From contig JAUQYB010000147.1 in the NCBI GenBank assembly GCA_030837825.1, forward strand, positions 1 through 59,965: a stretch of DNA of 59,965 bases. Direction: 5' to 3'. Shown here piece by piece: positions 53,373 through 59,965 of this stretch. Origin of the DNA: Albidovulum sp. GTDB lineage: Bacteria; Pseudomonadota; Alphaproteobacteria; Rhodobacterales; Rhodobacteraceae. The position numbers and the translations under genes were made by a program. The notes below the pieces were generated by a model that was given only the letters and a program-made list of their open reading frames with translations, did no database searches and had not been told where the DNA came from. How positions within the stretch are numbered: the first letter of the stretch is position 1; each line of letters opens with the position of its first letter.

Positions 53373-55124
53373 ATGAGGACGAGAGGCGTGGGGCGTTCCG
53401 GGACCGGACAGGTGGGGCTTGTGCACCGGCTCCATGCGCGGCTTGCCGCGCTCGCCCGGCCGGCGACCGGCTTCGTCAGCCAGCCCGAACCGCGGACCAT
53501 CGGCTCCTATGCGCGCGGCCGCCAGTTGACCGCAGGGAACTTCCTGTTCGCCGGCTTCCTGATCGAGGCGAAGGACAAGCCGATCTGGGACCTGCCGATC
53601 CCCGACCCGCGGTTCGAGGAGGAAATCCACGGCTCCGCCTGGCTCGACGACCTCGCCGCGGTCGCGGATTCCGCCGCGCGGCGGCGGGCGCAGGACTGGG
53701 TCTTCGACTGGATCGGCCGCTACCGCTGGGGCGGGGGGCCGGGCTGGACGCCCGACCTGACCGGGCGACGGCTGATCCGCTGGATCAACCACGCGATCCT
53801 TCTTCTCAACGGCCGCAGCCGGAAGGAGTCGGATGCCTATTTCCGCTGCCTCGGCCAGCAGACGATCTTCCTGGCCCGCCGCTGGCGCAGTGCCGCGCCC
53901 GGCCTGCCGCGGTTCGAGGCGCTGACCGGGCTCATCTACGCCGGGCTTGCCCTGACCGGGATGGAGCGCCATGTCGGCCCCGCCGCGGCGGCCCTCGCCC
54001 GAGAATGCGACCGCGAGATCGACGCCGAGGGCGGCATCCCGACCCGCAACCCCGAGGAACTGCTGGAGGTCTTCACCCTGCTGACCTGGGCCGCCTCGGC
54101 GCTGTCGGGCGCGGGCCGCACGCCCCAGCCCGCCCATCACGACGCGATCGACCGGATCGCGCCGACGCTGCGGGCGCTGCGCCATGCCGACGGCGGGCTG
54201 GCGCGGTTCCACGGCGGGGGAAGGGGGCTGGAGGGCCGGCTCGACCAGGCGCTCGCCGCGGCCGGGGGGCGGGCGTTGACGGCGCACGGGCTGGCGATGG
54301 GCTATGCGCGACTGGCGGCGGGACGCACCACGATCATCGTCGATGCCGCAATGCCGCCGAAGGGGCGGGCCTCGGCCAACGCGCATGCCTCGACGCTGGC
54401 GATGGAGCTGACCTCCGGCCGCCGCCCGGTGATCGTCAACTGCGGATCGGGCGCCAGCTTCGGCCCCGACTGGCGGCGCGCGGGGCGGGCGACGCCCTCT
54501 CATTCCACGCTCTGCATTCAGGGCTTCTCTTCCTCGCGCCTCGGCGCGGGGGGCGTGCTGCCCTCCACCGCGCGGGGAGAGTTCACCGACACACCGGACC
54601 AGGTCTGGGCCCAGCCGGAGGACGACAGCGCGGGGCATCGGCTCATGGCCGGACACAACGGCTATGTGCCGACGCACGGGCTCACCCATATCCGCCAGAT
54701 CATGCTGTCGATCGACGGGCGGGCGCTGGCGGGCGAGGACACGCTCGGGGCGATGACGGTGGCCGACCGGCGCCGCTTCGAGACGATCATGGAACGGACG
54801 AGGAACCAGGGCGTGCCATTCAGCCTGCGCTTTCACCTGCACCCCGATGTGGACTGTGCGCTCGACCTCGGCGGAACCGCGGTTTCGCTCGCGCTCAAGT
54901 CGGGCGAGATCTGGATCTTCCGTCACGACGGGGTGGGGGAGCTGACGCTGGAGCCTTCGGTCTATCTCGAATCCGGGCGGCTGAAGCCCCGGACCACGAA
55001 GCAGATCGTGCTTGGCGCGACTGTCGTCGACTATGCCTGCCAGTTGGGCTGGACCTTGGCCAAGGCTCAGGATACGCCCTCGGCCATCCGCGACACCCTG
55101 CGCGACGACGCGATCCCCAAGTGA
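53373..55124 (+). CDS. heparinase II/III family protein
   Basis: 583 aa. The N-terminal two-thirds is an alpha/alpha toroid-like helical region (about 1-360) and the C-terminal part a beta-sandwich heparinase II/III domain, with [23 protein letters not shown] and the [19 protein letters not shown] segment. Such proteins are polysaccharide lyases in Flavobacteria; in Rhodobacterales a member stands between rsmB and purH and its substrate is not known. No clear signal peptide at this start, so location is uncertain. The assigned ATG lacks a strong Shine-Dalgarno; a GTG five codons on is possible. Confidence 0.85.
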   Translation: MRTRGVGRSGTGQVGLVHRLHARLAALARPATGFVSQPEPRTIGSYARGRQLTAGNFLFAGFLIEAKDKPIWDLPIPDPRFEEEIHGSAWLDDLAAVADSAARRRAQDWVFDWIGRYRWGGGPGWTPDLTGRRLIRWINHAILLLNGRSRKESDAYFRCLGQQTIFLARRWRSAAPGLPRFEALTGLIYAGLALTGMERHVGPAAAALARECDREIDAEGGIPTRNPEELLEVFTLLTWAASALSGAGRTPQPAHHDAIDRIAPTLRALRHADGGLARFHGGGRGLEGRLDQALAAAGGRALTAHGLAMGYARLAAGRTTIIVDAAMPPKGRASANAHASTLAMELTSGRRPVIVNCGSGASFGPDWRRAGRATPSHSTLCIQGFSSSRLGAGGVLPSTARGEFTDTPDQVWAQPEDDSAGHRLMAGHNGYVPTHGLTHIRQIMLSIDGRALAGEDTLGAMTVADRRRFETIMERTRNQGVPFSLRFHLHPDVDCALDLGGTAVSLALKSGEIWIFRHDGVGELTLEPSVYLESGRLKPRTTKQIVLGATVVDYACQLGWTLAKAQDTPSAIRDTLRDDAIPK

Positions 55125-55137
55125 AGGAAGCCGCCCA

Positions 55138-56772
55138 GTGACCGAAGCCGTGACCGAGACCGAGACCGCACCCTTGCACAGTGACGACCGCCCGGCCGCG
55201 ATTTCCCGCGCGCTTCTTTCGGTCTCCGACAAGACCGGGCTTGTGGATTTCGCCCGGGGTCTCGCTGCGCGGGGGGTGGAGCTTCTGTCCACCGGCGGCA
55301 CGGCGCAGGCGCTGCGCGAGGCGGGGCTCGCGGTGCGCGACGTGTCCGAGGTGACGGGGTTCCCCGAGATGATGGACGGCCGCGTCAAGACGCTGCACCC
55401 GAAGGTCCACGGCGGGCTCCTGGCCTTGCGAGACGATCCGGGGCATGTCGCGGCAATGGCCGCGCATGGGATCGCGCCGATCGACCTTCTGGTGGTCAAC
55501 CTCTACCCGTTCGAGGCGACGGTGGCGAAGGGGGCGGACTACGACACCTGCGTCGAGAACATCGACATCGGCGGCCCGGCGATGATCCGCGCCGCGGCGA
55601 AGAACCATGCCTTCGTCGCCGTGGTCACCGATGTGGAGGACTACGCCCCGCTTCTGGCCGAGATGGATGCGAACGGCGGCGCGACGCGGCTCGGCTTCCG
55701 CCGCACGCTGGCGCAGCACGCCTATGCGCGGACCGCGGCCTATGACGCGGCGGTCTCGGGCTGGATGGCCGGCGCCATCGGCGACCCCGCGCCCCGCCGC
55801 CGCGCCTTCGCAGGCACGCTCGCCCAGCCCCTGCGCTACGGCGAGAACCCGCACCAGCGGGCGGCGTTCTACGTTGACGGCTCCAGCCGCCCCGGCGTCG
55901 CCACCGCGAAGCAATGGCAGGGCAAGGAGCTGTCCTACAACAACATCAACGACACCGACGCGGCCTTCGAACTCGTGGCCGAATTCGACCCGGCCGAGGG
56001 TCCGGCCTGCGCGATCATCAAGCACGCCAACCCCTGCGGCGTGGCGCGGGGTGCCACACTTCTCGACGCCTACCGCGCCGCCTACGACTGCGACCGCACC
56101 TCGGCCTTCGGCGGCATCGTCGCGTTGAACCGGCCGCTGGACGCGAGGACGGCAGAGGAGATCGCCGCGATCTTCACCGAAGTGGTGATCGCACCCGACG
56201 CCGACGAAGGCGCGAAGGCGGTCTTCGCCGCGAAGAAGAACCTGCGGCTTCTGACCACCGGCGCCCTGCCCGATCCCAAGGCCCCGGGCCTTGCCTTCCG
56301 GCAGGTTTCCGGCGGCTTTCTCGTGCAGGACCGCGACACGGGCTTCGTGACGCCGGCCGATCTGAAGGTGGTGACCAGGCGCGCCCCCTCGGAGGCGGAA
56401 CTGGCCGATCTTCTCTTCGCCTGGAAGGTCGCCAAGCACGTCAAATCGAACGCCATCGTCTATGTCAGGGGCGGCGCCACCGTCGGCATCGGCGCGGGCC
56501 AGATGAGCCGGGTCGACAGCACCCGCATCGCCGCGCGCAAGTCGGCCGACATGGCCGAGGCGCTGGGCCTTGCCGAACCCACCGTGAAGGGCTCCGTCGT
56601 CGCCTCCGACGCCTTCTTTCCCTTTCCCGACGGGCTTTTGACGGCGGCCGAGGCGGGCGCCACGGCGGTGATCCAACCCGGCGGCTCGATGCGCGACGCC
56701 GAGGTGATCGCGGCGGCCGATGCGGCCGGGCTGGCGATGGTCTTCACCGGCCAGCGGCATTTCCGGCACTGA
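55138..56772 (+). CDS. purH: bifunctional AICAR formyltransferase / IMP cyclohydrolase
   Basis: 544 aa from a GTG with GAAGGAAG upstream. N-terminal IMP cyclohydrolase (about 20-215; [50 protein letters not shown]) and C-terminal AICAR transformylase (about 215-544; [38 protein letters not shown]). The two activities are the last steps to IMP. Starts 13 bases after the heparinase-family gene; lspA follows after five bases, so the block is probably one transcript. Confidence 0.98.
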   Translation: MTEAVTETETAPLHSDDRPAAISRALLSVSDKTGLVDFARGLAARGVELLSTGGTAQALREAGLAVRDVSEVTGFPEMMDGRVKTLHPKVHGGLLALRDDPGHVAAMAAHGIAPIDLLVVNLYPFEATVAKGADYDTCVENIDIGGPAMIRAAAKNHAFVAVVTDVEDYAPLLAEMDANGGATRLGFRRTLAQHAYARTAAYDAAVSGWMAGAIGDPAPRRRAFAGTLAQPLRYGENPHQRAAFYVDGSSRPGVATAKQWQGKELSYNNINDTDAAFELVAEFDPAEGPACAIIKHANPCGVARGATLLDAYRAAYDCDRTSAFGGIVALNRPLDARTAEEIAAIFTEVVIAPDADEGAKAVFAAKKNLRLLTTGALPDPKAPGLAFRQVSGGFLVQDRDTGFVTPADLKVVTRRAPSEAELADLLFAWKVAKHVKSNAIVYVRGGATVGIGAGQMSRVDSTRIAARKSADMAEALGLAEPTVKGSVVASDAFFPFPDGLLTAAEAGATAVIQPGGSMRDAEVIAAADAAGLAMVFTGQRHFRH

Positions 56773-56777
56773 CCCGC

Positions 56778-57248
56778 ATGCGGCTCGTCACCCAGACCGC
56801 GCTCGGCATCTTCGCGCTCGACCAGGCGACGAAGCTGCTTGTCGTCCACTGGCTCGACCTCTGGTCGCGCCAGCACATCGCCGTGCTGCCGCCCTGGCTC
56901 AGCTTCCGCATGGCCTGGAACCAGGGGATCAACTTCGGGCTGATGTCCAGCGAGGGAGATCTTGCGCGCTGGGCGCTCGTCCTGATGGCGCTCGCCATCT
57001 CCGCCTGGGTCTGGCTCTGGGTCGCGCGCGAGCCACACAGCCGGATCGTCAAGCTTTCGGCCGGCTGCCTGATCGGCGGGGCGATGGGCAACGTCATCGA
57101 CCGGCTGCTTTACGGGGCGGTGGCGGACTTTCTCAACATGTCGGTGCCGGGGCTCGACAACCCCTATTCGTTCAACGTCGCCGACGTCGCGATCTTCGGG
57201 GGCGCGATCGGCCTCGTCGTCTTCACCGGGCGGGAGAAGACCCCGTGA
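56778..57248 (+). CDS. lspA: signal peptidase II (prolipoprotein)
   Basis: 156 aa with four predicted transmembrane helices. The aspartyl protease motifs are NQGINFGL (region of N-x-G-x-x-F) with the first catalytic Asp in GAVADFLN and the second in FNVADVAI. It cleaves the signal peptides of lipid-modified prolipoproteins in the inner membrane. The next gene encodes a lipoprotein with a matching lipobox. Confidence 0.95.
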   Translation: MRLVTQTALGIFALDQATKLLVVHWLDLWSRQHIAVLPPWLSFRMAWNQGINFGLMSSEGDLARWALVLMALAISAWVWLWVAREPHSRIVKLSAGCLIGGAMGNVIDRLLYGAVADFLNMSVPGLDNPYSFNVADVAIFGGAIGLVVFTGREKTP

Positions 57249-57288
57249 CGTGCCGGAAGACATGCGCTAAACGGGTCGGAGGCAGGTG

Positions 57289-57861
57289 ATGGAGAAACCC
57301 ATGAGCGTTCGGCTCTGCTTCCGCGGACTAGGGCTCTGCGCGCTCGTCGCGCTCGCGGCCTGCGGGCGGCTCGCGGGCGACGACAAGAAGCCGCCGCAGC
57401 TCATGCACATCAAGTCGGCCAGCCGCAGCCCGGATGAATTCACCGTGCTGCCGACAAAGGCGCTGCAGATGCCGGAGGATGTGGCCAGCCTGCCGGAGCC
57501 CACGCCCGGCGGCACGAACATCACCGACCCGACGCCCGAGGCCGATGCGGTGGCGGCGCTGGGCGGCAATCCGAAGCTTCTGGAACGCACTGCGGTCCCG
57601 GCCGGGAATGGCGGGCTCGTGTCCTATGCCGGCCGGTTCGGCATGGCCCAGGGCATCCGCGACGTGCTGGCGGCCGAGGATCTGGAATACCGCCGCAAGC
57701 ATGACGGCCGGCTTCTGGAACGTATCTTCAAGGTCACGGTCTATTATCGCGCCTACAAGCCGATGTCGCTCGACCAGTACGCCGAGCTTGAGCGCTGGCG
57801 GGCGGTGGGCGCGAGGACCGTCGGCGCCCCGCCCGAGGACGTGGCGGCGGCGAAGAAGTGA
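57289..57861 (+). CDS. DUF3035 lipoprotein
   Basis: 190 aa. The ATG at 57289 is preceded by GGAGGCAGGTG. A lipoprotein signal (LCALVALAAC, Cys at about residue 25) shows it is lipid-anchored, in the outer or inner membrane. The body matches DUF3035, known mainly from Rhodobacterales: DEFTVLPTKALQMPED and LPEPTPGGTNITDP, then a charged C-terminus. Function unknown. Its place between lspA and two M16 genes is conserved in the order and suggests an envelope role. Confidence 0.85.
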   Translation: MEKPMSVRLCFRGLGLCALVALAACGRLAGDDKKPPQLMHIKSASRSPDEFTVLPTKALQMPEDVASLPEPTPGGTNITDPTPEADAVAALGGNPKLLERTAVPAGNGGLVSYAGRFGMAQGIRDVLAAEDLEYRRKHDGRLLERIFKVTVYYRAYKPMSLDQYAELERWRAVGARTVGAPPEDVAAAKK

Positions 57862-57877
57862 TCACCTCTGCGTCAGG

Positions 57878-57892
57878 CCCCGCAGGGCGGGG
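57878..57892 (+). terminator. short hairpin after the DUF3035 gene
   Basis: CCCCGC-AGG-GCGGGG, then TT, 16 bases after the stop. A weak terminator or attenuator before the M16 genes. Confidence 0.3.
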
Positions 57893-57946
57893 TTGACGCG
57901 GCGGCCCGGTCGGCTACGTCTTCTGCCGGACCTGAGGGAGATCGCG

Positions 57947-59284
57947 ATGTTCCGCACCCTGCGCTGGCTGGCCGTCGCGGCCGCCGCCACCCCCGCCTTC
58001 GCCGAAGACGTCACCACCTTCACCCTTGAAAACGGGCTTCAGGCCGTGGTGATCGAGGATCACCGCGCCCCCGTCGTCGTCCAGATGGTCTGGTACCGGG
58101 CCGGTGCCGCGGACGAAAAGCGCGGCGTCTCGGGCGTGGCGCATTTCCTCGAACATCTGATGTTCAAGGGCACCGACACGGTGCCGTCGGGCGCGTTCTC
58201 GAAGATCGTCGAGGCCAACGGCGGGTCCGACAACGCCTTCACCTCGTGGGACTACACTGCCTATTTCCAGCGCGTGGCGGCCGACCGGCTGGAACTGGTG
58301 ATGAAGATGGAAGCCGACCGGATGCGGCACCTGAAGCTCACCGAGGACGATTGGCAGACCGAGCGCGAGGTGATCCTCGAGGAGCGCAGCCAGCGCACCG
58401 ACAGTGACCCCGGCGCGATCTTCGGCGAACAGAAGCAGGCAGCGCAGTTCCTCAACCACCCCTACGGCACCCCGGTGATCGGCTGGCGGCACGAGATGGA
58501 GGCGTTGACGCGCGACGACGCGCTGGAGTGGTATCGCACCTATTACGCGCCGAACGATGCGGTTCTGGTCGTCGCGGGCGACGTCGATCCGGCCGAGGTC
58601 AGGCGTTTGGCCGAAACCTGGTACGGCCCGCTGGCGCCGACCCCCGGCATCGGCCCGCGCGCCCGCCCGCAGGAACCGCCGCAACTCGCCGAGCGACGGC
58701 TGGGCTTTGCCGACCCGCGGGTCTCGCAGCCCTATGTCTCGCGCAGCTATCTCGCCCCGGAACGCGACCCGGGTGACCAGAAGACGGCCGCGGCGCTGAC
58801 GATCCTTGCCGACCTTCTGGGCGGCAGTTCGCAGACCTCGCTTCTGGCCAGCAGGCTCCAGTTCGGGACGAAGCAGGCGATCTACACCAATGCGAGCTAC
58901 GACGGCACCTCCTATGACGACACGACCTTCAGCGTCGCCGTCGCCCCGGCCGAGGGGGTGAGCCTTGAGGAGGCGGAGACGGCGATGGACGGGGTGATCG
59001 ACGATTTCCTGAAGAGCGGCGTCGATGCCGACCAGTTCCAGCGCGTCAAGACCCGCATCAGGGCGGCGATGATCTATGCCGAGGATGACGTCGACGGGCT
59101 GGCCCGCCGATATGGAGAGGCGCTGACCACCGGGCTCACCGTCGAGGATGTCGGCGCCTGGCCCGATGTGCTCGCCTCGGTGACCGAGGAAGACGTGCTG
59201 ACCGCGGCGCGCCTGGTCTTCGACCGGCACCATGCCGTCACCGGGTGGATCATGCGCGACGGCGCGCAGGAGGTGATGCAGTGA
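57947..59284 (+). CDS. M16 family zinc metallopeptidase, catalytic subunit
   Basis: 445 aa with a Sec signal peptide (LRWLAVAAAATPAFA, cut before EDV), so periplasmic. The inverted zinc motif HxxEH is HFLEH at about residue 67, with the third ligand Glu in the following EADRMRHLKL/EVILEER region. The two M16 half-domains (PF00675, PF05193) are both present. Processing-protease-like M16 proteins degrade or trim periplasmic peptides. GAGGGAG supports the start. Overlaps the second M16 gene by four bases. Confidence 0.95.
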   Translation: MFRTLRWLAVAAAATPAFAEDVTTFTLENGLQAVVIEDHRAPVVVQMVWYRAGAADEKRGVSGVAHFLEHLMFKGTDTVPSGAFSKIVEANGGSDNAFTSWDYTAYFQRVAADRLELVMKMEADRMRHLKLTEDDWQTEREVILEERSQRTDSDPGAIFGEQKQAAQFLNHPYGTPVIGWRHEMEALTRDDALEWYRTYYAPNDAVLVVAGDVDPAEVRRLAETWYGPLAPTPGIGPRARPQEPPQLAERRLGFADPRVSQPYVSRSYLAPERDPGDQKTAAALTILADLLGGSSQTSLLASRLQFGTKQAIYTNASYDGTSYDDTTFSVAVAPAEGVSLEEAETAMDGVIDDFLKSGVDADQFQRVKTRIRAAMIYAEDDVDGLARRYGEALTTGLTVEDVGAWPDVLASVTEEDVLTAARLVFDRHHAVTGWIMRDGAQEVMQ

Positions 59285-59965
59285 TCCGGTTGCTCTTCGC
59301 CGCCTGTCTCTCGCTTTTCGGTGCGTTGCCCGCGGGCGCCGTCGAGATCCGGGAAGTGACCTCGCCCGGCGGCATCCATGCCTGGCTGGTCGAGGAACAT
59401 TCGATTCCCTTCACCGCGCTGGAGTTCCGGTTCGAGGGCGGCACCAGCCTTGATGCGCCGGGCAAGCGCGGGGCCACGCTCCTGATGATGGCGCTTCTGG
59501 AGGAAGGCTCGGGCGCGCTCGATTCCCAGGGCTTTGCCGAGGCGCGCGAAAGGCTTGCCGCGAGTTTCGAGTTCGACGCCTATGATGATGCCGCGACCGT
59601 CTCGGCCAGGATGCTGACCGAAAATCGCGGCGAGGCGGTGGCGCTTCTGAAGCAGGCGCTGACCGATCCGCATTTCGATGCCGAGGCGATCGACCGGGTG
59701 AAGGGTCAGATCGCCTCGATCATCCGGTCGAACGAGAAGGATCCCGGCGAGATCGCCACCCGCGCCTTCGACGGGCGGGCGTTCGGCACGCACCCCTACG
59801 GCTCGTCCCGCTATGGCACGCTCGACAGCCTGGCCGGGCTGACCCGCGACGACCTTCTGGCGGCGAAGGCCGCGGTTCTGGCGCGCGACCGGCTCTATGT
59901 CGCGGCGGTGGGCGACATCACCGCCGAGGAGCTCGGCACGATGCTCGACGACCTCGCCGGCGCCC
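59281..59965 (+). CDS. M16 family peptidase-like protein, non-catalytic partner (partial)
   Basis: Starts at GTG 59281, overlapping the preceding stop, and runs off the window after 228 codons. Signal peptide MIRLLFAACLSLFGALPAGA. The fold matches M16 (GGIHAWLVEEHSIPF, FRFEGGTSLDAPGKRGATLLM, YGSSRYGTLDSLAGLTRDDL), but at the HxxEH position the sequence is MALLEEG, with no zinc ligands. M16 proteins often pair an active and an inactive subunit, so this is probably the non-catalytic half of a heterodimer. Confidence 0.9.
   Translation, partial: MIRLLFAACLSLFGALPAGAVEIREVTSPGGIHAWLVEEHSIPFTALEFRFEGGTSLDAPGKRGATLLMMALLEEGSGALDSQGFAEARERLAASFEFDAYDDAATVSARMLTENRGEAVALLKQALTDPHFDAEAIDRVKGQIASIIRSNEKDPGEIATRAFDGRAFGTHPYGSSRYGTLDSLAGLTRDDLLAAKAAVLARDRLYVAAVGDITAEELGTMLDDLAGA

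Noticed and set aside
53256..55499. A 747-codon open frame antisense to the heparinase-family gene
   Set aside because: Same reason: it follows the reverse of a convincing gene and shows no domain.

Overview
The window is high-GC DNA whose gene order and protein sequences point to an alphaproteobacterium of the Rhodobacterales (Paracoccaceae/Roseobacteraceae type). Support comes from the block dapB - DUF1674 - rsmB - heparinase II/III family - purH - lspA - DUF3035 lipoprotein - two M16 proteases at the right end, from rbfA-truB and pnp in the middle, and from many ATGA-type gene overlaps. No rRNA, tRNA, CRISPR array, transposase or integrase was recognised. No gene-free stretch exceeds 300 bases.

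Left arm (1-12.2 kb): a histidine-utilisation-like locus. A minus-strand operon encodes a HisC-like aminotransferase, a histidine ammonia-lyase-family protein, a GlcD/LDHD-type FAD dehydrogenase and an LldD-type FMN dehydrogenase. A HutC regulator lies next to it. Divergently, hutU-hutI-hutG-hutF-hutD form the rest of the route to glutamate. The first three enzymes carry substitutions at positions that touch the imidazole ring in characterised homologues. With the two 2-hydroxy-acid dehydrogenases and the aminotransferase, this suggests the locus handles a modified imidazole amino or hydroxy acid rather than, or besides, plain histidine. This is the strongest candidate for an undescribed system in the window.

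12.2-15.6 kb: a LysR regulator divergent from a CaiB-type CoA-transferase and an acyl-CoA dehydrogenase. 15.7-25.4 kb: an RpiR regulator, a complete Dpp/Opp-type ABC transporter and an M81 (MlrC-like) peptidase on one strand, divergent from an enolase-superfamily racemase and a GNAT acyltransferase. The set looks like uptake and conversion of D-amino-acid peptides.

25.6-36.9 kb: pnp; a small glycosyltransferase/methyltransferase group; an aldehyde dehydrogenase; an Fe-S flavoprotein of the Old Yellow Enzyme family; then truB, a phosphodiester glycosidase-domain protein and rbfA. 37.2-45.7 kb: an operon of lysA, a second peptide ABC transporter and an L,D-transpeptidase-domain protein, divergent from a LysR gene, possibly for diaminopimelate-containing peptides.

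45.7-50.7 kb: a decaying catabolic locus. It holds a GMC oxidoreductase tail, an NCS1 permease with a nonsense codon, a 5'-truncated polysaccharide deacetylase, two frameshifted SDR genes, a ureohydrolase that has lost its start region and a LysR tail. Three deletion junctions, two frameshifts and one stop codon are visible. A 57-residue membrane protein gene in it is intact. 50.8 kb to the end: the conserved housekeeping block, running off the window inside the second M16 gene.
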